A program made the translations under genes and the position numbers. Below the pieces are notes generated by a model that searched no databases, was not told the origin of the DNA, and saw nothing but the letters and a program-made list of their open reading frames with translations. From Phlegmacium glaucopus (lineage: Eukaryota > Basidiomycota > Agaricomycetes > Agaricales > Cortinariaceae), in the NCBI GenBank assembly GCA_015039465.1, contig MU130357.1, forward strand, positions 254,111 through 318,110: a stretch of 64,000 nucleotides of DNA, in the 5' to 3' direction. Positions 45,350 to 56,017 of the stretch are shown in pieces; position 1 is the stretch's first letter, and each line of letters starts with the position of its first letter.

Positions 45350-46010
45350 TGAACTATTGAAATCAAGGACTTTGTTCGACAAAAATATTCGTTAACGTGT
45401 TGGAGAACCGAGGATGGATTCCTTCAGTTTGAATAAACGTAGATGCCTGGAGTCTTGGACTGATAAATCAGAATTCGCACCGTTATTCACTGGCATATCC
45501 CTTTCCAGGAGGGAACCCTACTGAAGTTTTGGATCTCGAGAGTTAAGGTCGTCACGGTATCCGATTCTGAGACATAACCTATATGGTTGTTTGTTCATCA
45601 AAATATTTGTATTATGTCTGTATACTGATAACCTCCCGCTCTGAGATGAAGCTCCTATGAGCGATACGAGCGCGCTGGTTTTAGGAGTCTGTATTTTAGC
45701 CGAATTTTAGCGATATGAGGTAAATCAGAGCAGAGGATGGAGCTTACTGGTATTTCGTGTATTGACGACGTTTCTCGCATTAGTATCCGGTGCCTTGTCC
45801 TAAGGTCCGAGCACCATCAACGGCATGAATTTGCGATTGAGGGTACCTTAGAATGATATTGGACTCATGATGCAATCGATAAAACATACGGTGGGCAAGC
45901 CGCCGGAACAAATTGCACACGGCACACTAAGCGACTGTAACCGCCGACATAGACTTGAAATGTGTTCTAATTGACACACGGTTGCTTTGTCGTGGTGCCA
46001 TGTGGAAAGC
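45350..46010. other. Divergent intergenic region
   Basis: Separates the minus-strand DUF6533-type gene from the plus-strand isocitrate dehydrogenase gene and must contain both promoters. No ORF of note. Confidence 0.5.
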
Positions 46011-46014
46011 GTTC

Positions 46015-46022
46015 TATATAAG
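46015..46022 (+). promoter_or_regulatory. TATA-like box of isocitrate dehydrogenase gene
   Basis: TATATAAG lies 145 bp before the ATG at 46167. Confidence 0.55.
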
Positions 46023-46166
46023 TAAGAATGTTCCGGTCCAATCCATTACTACTATAAGTACCCCTCCAATCGTCTTTCTTTTTGCTCGTTGGTAGCCATC
46101 GCGGGCAATCCCATATTTGCTTCCTTTACCTCGTTTACAATCACCCACGCACTGCATTGCTAAAAA

Positions 46167-48306
46167 ATGAAACAGAGCCTCACGATGTGGGCAACGGCTC
46201 CTCGCCATTTGCGGGTTCTTTCCAGTCGTGTAAATAGGTCTTGGACACCGGCAAGAGCTTTCTCCGCCAGTAGATGTAAGCATTCTTGGTTGAAAATTAT
46301 TGCATCAAATCCATGCATTCCCACCCACATCTCCGTACATCCCTATTTTTTTCTTTTTTTGTTATCATATGCCGCCTCTTCTTTCCCTTTTTCTAACTTT
46401 AAAAATGTTCACTTTCCAACTTGTGACTTGTCATTTTTCACCTAGACGCCATGATGCAAAAAATCGCAGTCCAGAACCCTGTGGTGGAATTAGATGGTGA
46501 TGAGATGACTAGGATCATTTGGAAGAAGATTCGCGAGGAGGTGAGTTGTGTTGCAATCATATAACCCCCTAGCACATTCTCTAATCGTTTCTTGTGCAGC
46601 TTATCTTGCCGTATCTTGAACTCGATATCAAGTACTTTGACTTGGGATTGGAATACAGAGATCATGTATGAATACTACAACCCCCTCTGAAGTTATATCA
46701 CACCTTTAACTCTTATTCCTCCCCCCACGCCAGACCAATGACCAAGTAACGGTCGATGCTGCTAATGCCATTATCAAGTACAGCGTCGGCATCAAATGCG
46801 CAACTATCACTCCAGACGAAGCCCGCGTCAAAGAGTTCGACTTGAAGCAGATGTGGAGAAGCCCCAACGGCACCGTACGTCCCCCTCCCTTCCACTAATC
46901 TCCGTATCTCATAGCGCCAACTTTCGGGGTGTCCTGCTTTTAGATTCGGAACATTTTAGGAGGAACGGTGTTCCGCGAGCCCATCATTCTTTCCAAGATT
47001 CCGAAACCCATTCCAGGCTGGATCAAGCCCATTATCATCGGACGACACGCCTTTGGTGATCAAGTACGTTTTGTTGGAGGTCCTTGTTTTTACGCTGACC
47101 GACCTGAGTTGAAAGTATCGTGCCACCGACTTTGTTGCCCCTGGAGCTGGTAAGCTGCAAATGGTGTATACCCCCGCAGATGGTTCTGCAGCTACCGTGA
47201 TGGATGTGTACGACTTCCAAGGGTCAGGTATCGCTATGACCATGTACAACACCGATGAAGTAAGTCAATAAATGCTGGCCGTATAAGAACCTAATTGAAC
47301 GTTGCTATGCAGTCTATCACTGGATTCGCTCATGCTTCATTCAAGATGGCTCTGGCCAAGAAGATGCCACTGGTAATTATATTTCCTACCACGACATAAT
47401 AAGGCTACCTGTGAGACTGATACAATTTATTTGCCTTGTAGTTTATGTCGACTAAAAACACCATCCTCAAGAAGTACGATGGTAGATTCAAGGACATTTT
47501 CCAAGAAATCTATGATACGTAAGTCCCTGCAATGTTCCAGTCGTTGGGGGTTTACGAACAAAAACACAAAACTCTTTTTTTTAGTCAATACAAGTCGCAA
47601 TTTGAGGCTCTCGGGATCTACTACGAGCACCGCCTGATCGATGATATGGTCGCACAAGCCGTCAAGTCTTCCGGTGGATTCGTATGGGCCACCAAGAACT
47701 ACGACGGTGACGTACAAAGCGATATTCTCGCTCAAGGCTTCGGAAGTCTCGGTATGATGACCAGCGAACTCCTCACTCCGGATGGTGCCATCATCGAAAG
47801 TGAAGCCGCACATGGTCTGTCTCTCTACTTTCTATTATTATCGCACCATCGAGAGCAGTTGAATTGACCTTCTTTGTTTCACAGGTACTGTTACTCGTCA
47901 CTACCGTGAATGGCAAAAAGGGAACGAAACGTCAACAAACCCAGTCGCTTCAATCTTTGCCTGGACCCGTGGGTTGCTTCATCGTGCCAAGTTAGATAAC
48001 AATGCCCCTCTGCGCAGCTTCTGCTTGGACCTCGAAGCGGCCTGTGTAGAAGTCATTGACGAGGACGGAGTGATGACTAAAGATTTGGCGCTTGCTATCC
48101 ATGGGAAAGACATGAAGAGAGAGCACTGGGTGATCACAGATGCGTACCTGGATGCTGTCAAGGTACGTTTGGACTTTACATTTTGTTGTGGACGTTATCC
48201 TGATTGATTCTATTCTTCTCTCTTTTTTCTTTCCCCCTTTCATATCACCTCAACCGAACAGGCCAAGCTCCAGAAGAAGCTCGATGGACAAACGACAAAA
48301 CTGTGA
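46167..48306 (+). CDS. NADP-dependent isocitrate dehydrogenase, mitochondrial form, 11 exons
   Basis: Exon 1 (46167-46275) encodes an Arg/Ser/Ala-rich leader ([19 protein letters not shown]) expected to target mitochondria; exon 2 starts at 46446 with [20 protein letters not shown]. Further exons begin near 46600, 46733, 46945, 47118, 47313, 47442, 47585, 47885 and 48262. The substrate and metal sites appear in [17 protein letters not shown] and [12 protein letters not shown], and the family signature in [24 protein letters not shown] use is indicated by [14 protein letters not shown]. It converts isocitrate to 2-oxoglutarate and makes NADPH. An internal ATG at exon 2 could yield a cytosolic form, by inference. 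Confidence 0.95.
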
Positions 48307-48309
48307 AGC

Positions 48310-49230
48310 TGTCATCAACATATTAGATTTTGTACATACTAACCCTGCTGGACGTGTATTGGGAATGGAGAGGAAGGCTTTGTATGTAATGAAGTAGAGA
48401 GGGGAAAGAGTCTATGTAGAGATGAGGAGGGATAATGAAAAGTAGACATGGTCGCTTTCTTGATTTTTTTATTGTCCATTTCAGCTCCCCGGTATCGTAT
48501 TTCTCTATCTCCAAGCACATACTTCTATTCTGTATCACAACTAGACATGTTCAAAATGCCCTTCCTGTTTTTCTTTGCAACCCATGATTTCCTCGCCTGA
48601 TTGAAGTTATGAAAGTAACGGAAGATCAAGAATATGTACTTCTGTTGCAGACTTGCTAGTCAACTATCCGAGGTACTGATTCGTATATGCGTTCGAAAGC
48701 CGCGTGTGTTTCTACTGGTCCGTCATCCGTCGAGATCCTGTATTGCATATATTCCAACAATGGTCTATAGTCGTTGACCATAGATACATAGGAATGGTAC
48801 AACCATTCTCAGCCGGACGAAAGAAGAGCCGATTGCGAAGTTGTCGTCGTGCCAGAGGGCAGAAAAATGTCGAGGAAGATGGGATTGATGAGGTCTTGGG
48901 TCCAAAAGCTATCATTTGCCATTCATTTCAGGCGCAAGTCTGGAAGGTAGTATTCCTTTCGGGATGACCAAAGTCAAAAAGGTCATGATCGTTGCCATTA
49001 GCAAGGAAACGTGTTCATGCAAATTGAGTGCGCCCCCCGATAGATGCGATGGAGTCTCTGAGGATTCGGACCCCCAAGAGAATAATGTGGTTCTGATGGT
49101 ACTTGGGAGGATATAAAAAGCCAATAGAAATATCAGCCATCGTGGAGAGATTAAAGGCTGAGTGTCTGATGGCAGAGGAGAGACAAGAAAAATGTCATGG
49201 AGAGGAGAATCGCATCGAATATTGAGAGGG
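48310..49230. other. Intergenic region between convergent genes
   Basis: Holds the 3' ends of the isocitrate dehydrogenase and antiporter genes. Short ORFs (48704-48967 plus, 48712-48915 minus) lack motifs. Confidence 0.5.
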
Positions 49231-49235
49231 GTGGT

Positions 49236-50753
49236 CTACTTCCACGACCTCAATAGTAATCCAACACCCAAAGCACCTCCTACGGTACTCAACAAGATGG
49301 CCCATATCACGACTGCGAATGGTTCCACATCGTCATTCTCGTTCGAATCCCCAACGAGAATAGGCCTGGCAAGTTCTGCCACAATGAGCGCAATTTCTCC
49401 ACGAGCCACAAGGGCTAGTCCAAGGAGACAAGCAGATCGTGTAGTTGTTGGTTCTTTCGACTTGGACTGTATGAGAGGAGTGACTCGGGGCTGGATTTGA
49501 ACCTGATGAGCTGGTGCTTCAGAATTTTGTGGAACATCTTTCTTGTCCATTTTCTTCTTGATGCGGTACCCAAACCAGCTCTTTCTTCTCGTAACATCTG
49601 GCCAGATTAACATCAAAACCCCCACAGCGGCTTTTGCGAGTATCATTATAATTGAGAAAACGATGCCACGCCATACCACCCTGCTTGAGCCATGAATAGA
49701 GAAAAGAGAGTCGATGGGAAGGGCGGTGCCGATGGAAGAAAAGAAAACAGGGTAAAAGAAAGCGATGAGAATGGGAGACAGGTAATGGCTGAATGCGATT
49801 AACGTTGGGGATTCTGGGGGAGTTACGGCCAGACTTGCCGTGTTGGAGGGATGTATGACACCAGGTGACCCTTTGTTTTCCGTCTGGGAGTCAGATAAAG
49901 TGGATGTTTGACGGTCATTGGTATCAAATATGTGGTTTAGGAATATACCGGCGAGATATGCACCGAATAATTCACTCGTTCCTGCATAATTTGCGGCAGC
50001 TACGAAAGCGAATAACGTAGAGATGATCAGAATCAACTGGATCTCTAAGCGACAAAATTTGTGTCGCCACAACGGAGGAAGTTTCAAAAATCCTCGATGG
50101 AGGATATAAGCGGCCAATGGTATGATTAGGGAGAAAGCTAAGGAGACAAGTATGGGTCGAACAATAATTTTCCAGGAAATTTTGTTTGAACGGGGTGATG
50201 TAGAACTGAGATTAGCGATGATGGCAGCGATCACTAACCCAATTACGTCGTCTAAAAGGGCTGCACTCATCAACACTGCGCCAACCCTCGTCTTGCGCCA
50301 TTCTGGGCTGAGCAACGATAAAGTGGTACCCAAGGAAGTAGAACAAAGTGATGCTCCGGACGCGAAAGCTTTCAATAAAGGATAACGGTATCCTACATGC
50401 AATAGTAGCAGAGATAGTGTAATTGGAAGGACAACACCTGTCAGACCTGCTACTACGGCTAGCCGTAAGTTGTTAACCAGGAGACCAACATCGGTGGTCA
50501 AGCCTCCTTCAAAAACTAGTAGCACAAGTCCGATATAGCCTAGCAGAATGAAGGTTTCTTGAACAGCGGTCGAAAGTAGATTGGCAACTTGTGGTCCAAA
50601 TATGATACCAATTAAGAGGGGACCGAGGAGGCCTGCATTGATGAGATGGGAAAAGAGAAAGTTGGCGACGTTCAGGAGGTAGAGAAATGCGGAGATAGTG
50701 AGAATAACAGGAAGGGAAGGGACCTCGTAAAGAACTGGTCCCTTGATTACCAT
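49236..50753 (-). CDS. Monovalent cation:proton antiporter (CPA family), single exon, 505 aa
   Basis: One uninterrupted frame with about 11-12 hydrophobic segments (for example LPVILTISAFLYLLNVANF, FILLGYIGLVLLVFEGGL, LAVVAGLTGVVLPITLSLLL). The motif SAALLDDVIGLVIAAI contains the paired Asp of CPA2-type exchangers, and ANYAGTSELFGAYLAGIF plus LVARGEIALIVAELA match the Na_H_Exchanger fold. A hydrophilic insert (DRQTSTLSDSQTENKG) and a lysine-rich loop (RIKKKMDKK) lie between helices. Probably exchanges Na+ or K+ for H+ at an internal or plasma membrane. Unusually intron-free for this window. Confidence 0.9.
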   Translation of the reverse strand: MVIKGPVLYEVPSLPVILTISAFLYLLNVANFLFSHLINAGLLGPLLIGIIFGPQVANLLSTAVQETFILLGYIGLVLLVFEGGLTTDVGLLVNNLRLAVVAGLTGVVLPITLSLLLLHVGYRYPLLKAFASGASLCSTSLGTTLSLLSPEWRKTRVGAVLMSAALLDDVIGLVIAAIIANLSSTSPRSNKISWKIIVRPILVSLAFSLIIPLAAYILHRGFLKLPPLWRHKFCRLEIQLILIISTLFAFVAAANYAGTSELFGAYLAGIFLNHIFDTNDRQTSTLSDSQTENKGSPGVIHPSNTASLAVTPPESPTLIAFSHYLSPILIAFFYPVFFSSIGTALPIDSLFSIHGSSRVVWRGIVFSIIMILAKAAVGVLMLIWPDVTRRKSWFGYRIKKKMDKKDVPQNSEAPAHQVQIQPRVTPLIQSKSKEPTTTRSACLLGLALVARGEIALIVAELARPILVGDSNENDDVEPFAVVIWAILLSTVGGALGVGLLLRSWK

Positions 50754-50759
50754 GTAAAT

Positions 50760-52120
50760 TGTAAAGCAAGGTCAAAATTTGTTGTTTTACGTTGATATTT
50801 CAACACAAATAAACACAATACTTTTTCGAAGCGCTCGACAAATCCTGTGTCGAGCTCCTTACTGCGTCACTCTCACCCATTGCTTCCAGTGACAGTGCCT
50901 CTTCTGATCCAAAAAGACCCAATAACTCAGCTCCCACCTGCTCCCACCCGCCCACATCGATTTCCCCTTTTATTGTTGGAACACACTTCGTGTGTTTTTA
51001 CCGGGTACCCAACTAGCTCGCACAGCCGCTAAGTTACACAGCTCAACCGTAACTTTAAACAATATTCCGCCTATTTATTCAGTCCTAGCACTGTAAGTCG
51101 CAACGGAAAGACCTAAAACCTTCATGGCACCCGTGGGAATGTTTATGGCATCTCGGCTAGGACTTTGCCAGGAGTCCAGGACTCCTTTCTTCGCATAAAG
51201 ACTTTTCCCTGATTCAAAGTTTGAATCTAAGCTTGAGAGGAATATAGTTTATTTCATGCTGAAAGGTTAAACTTGCTGAAGCACTGTAGAGCCTTATGGC
51301 CATTTGTGGGATTGGCCATTTTCAGGGTCATCAGCAGTACAACCAAAGTCGCAGAGTTTCATGAGAATTTCATATTCAAACTGAACATTCATCCTGTATG
51401 TATGTAATTATTGCAGAAGATTGCGCAAGTACAATCTTCTAAAATTCACACGACATTCACTTTCTGACAGAGATCATTAATGTGAAGTGGCATGTTACAT
51501 TCCGTTATATGTTACTCTGGTCCGGCTCCGTTGGAGTTGTTTCCGGTAGTCCATACTCCATACAGTGCCTTCCCTTATATCCTGAACTACTCTTCTTATG
51601 TTCAACTCCGAGACTTTTCCGTGTCATTCTGGTTCCTCCATCTATACTCCAAACCCGTTACCACTTCTTTGCCACTACCACTATTCTTTGTCATCATCCT
51701 TCCCACCATCAGTCAGCATACCCGCCATGGATTATTCACCCAAGAATGCAGGACTTCCCGGGAGCAGAACACAGCACTTATATTTATCTTTTATATTTTG
51801 GTTGCTATTCCTTTATTTATTTAAGTACTCGAAACTTGTATGTTTTCCCTCAGTTTGAATATCAACTTTGTTTCCTCCTCTTGTTCGTCCTCTAAGTCAC
51901 TGAGGTCTTCCATCTTATTACTTCTTCTTCTGTTCCAAAATCAGGACACCTTAGGAGCTGGGCGGCATAGCACACATGCTGAGGCTAACGTCCTTTCCAC
52001 TTACTGTTCCGGAGTAACTCCGACATGACTTCCTTGTTTTAAACTTAACATGGCAGTTGAGTAACATTGAGTGCTAGTAGTCTGGATTCTCAGACTTTAC
52101 CTTATCAGTGGACTGGAAGG
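50760..52120. other. Intergenic region, no supported gene
   Basis: Overlapping ORFs in three frames at 51480-51895 are AT- and pyrimidine-rich and encode no recognisable motif. The final 50 bp resemble the P450 promoter at 29.7 kb. Confidence 0.5.
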
Positions 52121-52164
52121 CTATAAGTATAGCTAATCCAGTGAACGCCTGGCAATTACATGCA

Positions 52165-53102
52165 ATGGGCAGCCTTCTTTTTCTTGACATCACATTTGCT
52201 GTATTTACAGTTTTATTGCTTAAGAAGATCTTCACTAAACCCTCGACACCTTTGCCACCGGGCCCACCAAAACTACCTCTTCTTGATAATTTGCTGGACT
52301 TTCCTACCGATAAAGCATGGATCACCTTCTCAGACTGGGGTAAAAAATGGGGTATGTGTCCCACAGTTGTACCTTACTGAGGACTTGCAGTCGTGAACCT
52401 CAATTAGGTGACATTGTTTCCATTTCCGCACTTGGTCAGCATTTGGTGATCCTAAACTCTGCAAAAACGGCAGTGGAGATGCTAGACAAGAAGAGTGCAA
52501 TTTACTCTGACAGACCCATCTTGCAAATGGGAGGAGAACTAGTAGGCTGGAAAAACACGCTTGGTCTTCTCCCATATGGAGAGTGATTTTGTAGTTATTG
52601 CAAGTATTTCCACCAGCTCATGGGCAACATTGCCTCAGCATCGTTGTTTTATCCAGTGGAAGAACTAAAAACCCACAAGTTATTAAAACGGGTGGTGGAA
52701 AACCCAGACGATTTGGCAGCCCATATACACAAGTGAGTCTGAATCATCACCTTGCTATTTAGGATATGAAGATATGCTCATATCCCTCTGTCTGCTTATC
52801 TGCGTCCAGCTATATTAGAACTGCTGGTGCAATAATTCTCCATATATCTTACAGGTACGAGGTCAAGGAATGGGACGACCCTTTCATCACCCTTGCTGAT
52901 GAGGCGATGTCGCAAATTTCACTTGCATCTGTGCTGGGTACCTTCCTTGTCAATTTTTTTCCTCCCTGTGTGTTATTCTTATACAGTATTTCATCAGAAT
53001 TAAGATGCTGAAGATTCTAAATTTCTACAGTGAGGCATATACCAGCTTGGTTTACTGGAGCAGGCTTCAAGCGGACAGCAGTTCGTTGGGCTGAGATGCT
53101 TA
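52165..53102 (+). pseudogene. Truncated P450 paralogue of the gene at 29784
   Basis: Begins MGSLLFLDITFAVFTVLL and follows the same exon order: exon 1 with [20 protein letters not shown], exon 2 with [20 protein letters not shown], then HQLMGNIASASLFYPVEELK and YEVKEWDDPFITLADEAM. A TGA at 52584-52586 replaces the Arg codon that follows Asp in the intact copy (LPYGDRF). The gene ends abruptly at 53102, in exon 4, where element B begins; I-helix, ExxR and haem loop are missing. Similarity extends upstream into the promoter, so it arose by segmental duplication. Confidence 0.9.
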
Positions 53103-53989
53103 CATCAGGAAAAATGATTTTGGCCCTAGGTAGCCTTGGGTAATTTGTTAGTATCACATCACTACTCAGGACATCCCAGGACACCCCAGGACATCCCAGG
53201 ACATCCTAGAGCAGCACAGGTAAAATTTGAGTGTTACACACTTATCCAAGGACACTTCAGGACAACCTAGGACAGCATAGATAAAGTTTTGAGTGTCACC
53301 CATTTTCTCAGGACACCTTTAGTGTATCCTGGTGCATTGACCATCTGGATTAAATCACATCAGGAGGCCCTGGGAGTCCCTTAGAATTTATGAATTTTGC
53401 TAGAAAATCTTTAACCGCCACGTCCAGGAAAGTATTTTGCAGTTTTCTCAATAAGGAGAGCTGCTATTAATATAATTTAAACATATTCAGGGTCCTAAAA
53501 CAATTCTCTACCATCTTTAAAAAATTTCCTTTTTTGGAATTTATGTAATCTACCCTGACCCAGCATATGCTTGAAATCATGCTTATCTGTGATCATGTGA
53601 CCAATGGTCTGTGCGCCATCCAAAAGATATATAAACCACCCATAATTTTGTTTTCTTATTTCCTACTTCCCCAGTATTATACTAGTATATTTATGTATCA
53701 CTATTTTATTATTATTTTATTACTAGTATATATGATGTTTAGAATAATTGAATATAATTTTATTATTATTATTATTATTCTGTTGTGTGAGACCACTCAA
53801 ATATCTGGTTTATATATGTTTTCTAGCATCAGATCCAAAGGGACTAAGGCTGCCTCAGGACAGCCTAAGGCTTTTCATACATAGGTAACTTGCACCCCAG
53901 GGCAACCTCTTGACCTGAGTGCCCTGAGCTGCCTGGGGCACCCCAGGACATTTCAGGACAGCCTAGGGCAGGGGTCGTTTTTCCTGATG
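53103..53989. mobile_element. Element B copy 2, uninterrupted
   Basis: 887 bp, CATCAGGAAAAATG... to ...GTTTTTCCTGATG. Matches 20939-24780 without the Harbinger insertion and reads GTGTTACACACTTA at the Harbinger site. It has a private TATTTATGTATCAC insertion and a shorter CCTCAGG array. Left flank is P450 sequence; right flank is the Helitron-type ORF. No target duplication. Confidence 0.85.
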
Positions 53990-54001
53990 CCAAAGGTTAT
54001 T

Positions 54002-54406
54002 TGTTAGGGCAACTGTGATGCTGACTTAGTCAAGCTAGCAGGGGATCCAAAGTTAATAATATTTCAAAGGGATATCTACAAGTGACTCACCTAGCAGGGG
54101 ATCCAAAGAGGAAAGGATGGGGATCCCTGCTAGGCTGTGGGGTATTTGAGTACTAATATGGACATAACAGAGATATAAAATAAATAAAGGAATGATATGA
54201 TAATAATTAATTAATTAATTAAGAAGTGGTGTGATGTGAAAAATAAAAATAAAAGACAGAGCAAACCGGAGTCGGATCAGAGTTACAGAGTTCCAGAGTA
54301 AACCGGTAATGGAAGCGGAGTTGGACGGAAGGTCAGAGGTCGTTGGAAAGGCGGGATGTATGATTCTAAGGTTGAGGTTTGGGTTGAAATTGGGTGTCCC
54401 CTAACA
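54002..54406. repeat. Solo LTR with perfect TTATT duplication
   Basis: 405 bp, TGTTAGGGCAACTG...GTGTCCCCTAACA, flanked by TTATT at 53997-54001 and 54407-54411. Second member of the family at 5793-6183. It interrupts the DUF6570-type ORF; removal joins AANNLW in frame up to element B. Confidence 0.92.
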
Positions 54407-54867
54407 TTATTAGCCAAAGCAAGACATGGCACTTTTCCATTCCTGATGGTTTTGCGGCAATTGTCACAGACTTTATCACACCGGTAGTCAAGGACAGGAC
54501 CCTTGAACTCTGAAATTGCTTGAGAAACAAATTTGTGTTCAATTCGAGTCTCACCTGGAGCTGCTAATATACCAAGCATTTTCTTGATAGCTTTGAGACA
54601 ACTAAGTTGAGAAATAGGCACCAATTCACCACACACAGCACATCTAGATTCCTCAAGGGATGATGGTTTTGTTTCTTTGCACCATTTTCTAATGATAGTT
54701 TCTCCCAACTCTTTTGTTAATGGCAAAGGAGGAAAATCAGGAGGCAGGACAACAGGTTGAGGCAGGGCAACAGGTTGAGGCAGGGCAACACATTTGGCAC
54801 TTGCTTTAGGTTTGGCACTGGCCTTGCCTTTAGGTTTAGCATGGATTTTAGGTTTATAACAGTTCAA
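54407..54867 (-). pseudogene. DUF6570-type, Helitron-helicase-associated N-terminal fragment
   Basis: Minus-strand frame with PKPKASAKCVALPQPVALPQ repeats, PDFPPLPLTKELGETIIRKW, then a Cys-rich core: ESRCAVCGELVPISQLSCL, FKGPVLDYRCDKVCDNCRK and GKVPCLALANN. This pattern precedes the Rep/helicase in fungal Helitron proteins. The frame is cut by the solo LTR and then by element B, so no Rep or helicase domain remains. Two short Gln-Pro-Val-Ala-Leu-Pro repeats lie near the start. Confidence 0.7.
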
Positions 54868-55986
54868 GCTGCACTTTTATTATTTTGCTCAGTCTTCTCA
54901 TCCTCAGTGAGATTTGAAAATACCTTTGCAGCAGAATTTTTTTTTCTTAGGGAAGGAGATAGTTGGGCTTCTAGAACAGACATGTAAAGGTTACATTTGA
55001 TGCAGTTATGACCCTCAAATAATTTTACAAGCTCATCTTTAGTGAGATGCCAATGTGAACTCAGGAGAGGGACTTTATGTATTTGAGCAATCTTTTGTAC
55101 CATCTGCCTAGAAACATGTGGTACAATACTAGTGAGGGACAAGTTAGCATACACAAAGCCCTGTTCTGAAGGGTAAGCTAGGCAACCTACATCATCTACA
55201 TGGTCCACATACCAAAACACATGATCAGGAGTCAGTTGATCATCACCTTGCTTGATGAATGATGAGACAGTCATATTTGGAAACAAGTATGCCTGTCCCC
55301 CACCAGTAGGTACTGAGACATGATCATGGCCATCTAACTTGGATGAAACTATTGATGGTCTGCTGCAAGAATATAATGGTGTACAGCTATGTTCTGATGT
55401 CAAACAGTTTAAGTTGCCAAGTGCAGACAAAAGTATTTTCATTGAATTACTTGCTAAAACCAGCACTGTGATTCCATATACAAGTTGGTACCCACTACAG
55501 TAAGTACGAACATACTGCAGTGGAGGGTGCGGTGATATAGCAGACCAAGAAGCAGATAAAGTAGAGACATGAACAATGTAATCATGACGGAAACATTGAT
55601 TCTGTATGAGACTAAGGGCTACTTTACAGCAGGTTACTGAGATATGATGCTGAGGAAGAATATAAGTGTGAAAAAGCAACTGCCAAAAGGGGGAACAGTA
55701 GTGGTTTGATGACTTTGCAAAGATGCGCAGAAATAAACCTGTAAGTCTACACAATGTGGAAAGCACTCTTAGGTGGAAGGGGCTAGGAACCATGCAACAT
55801 ATAGGAGAACATACAATAGGGTTAACAAAAGGGTACTCAGTCATGCTCAAATCAAGTGTACCAGCTAAGTAAACAGACTTTTTCTGCTTGAATATGAGAT
55901 GGTGCATTTTAAGAGACTGCACATGCAGCTCAAGAGGTGTGACAGTCCAAGTAGAGCTTTCTACTAGATGAATAGAATGGATAGTC
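54864..55986 (-). pseudogene. Upstream ORF of the DUF6570-type gene (long exon)
   Basis: A 352-codon frame continuing upstream to an acceptor at about 55987. It begins with the seventh copy of the repeated exon motif (THSIHLVESSTWTVTPLELH-like) and then carries SVYLAGTLDLSMTEYPFVNP, PHPPLQYVRTYCSGYQLVYG, DHVSVPTGGGQAYLFPNM and LTKDELVKLFEGHNCIKCNL. The last motif is commonly found just before the Cys-rich DUF6570-type part in fungal Helitron-related proteins. Function unknown; it overlaps the downstream ORF start by 4 bp, implying a splice or frame shift there. Confidence 0.6.
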
Positions 55987-56017
55987 CTAAGACAGAAATT
56001 TTCTGTTAGGAGCAGGA

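Noticed and set aside
51482..51895. 137-codon ORF with hydrophobic stretches
   Set aside because: Three overlapping frames are open in AT/pyrimidine-rich DNA, with no motif or splice support.
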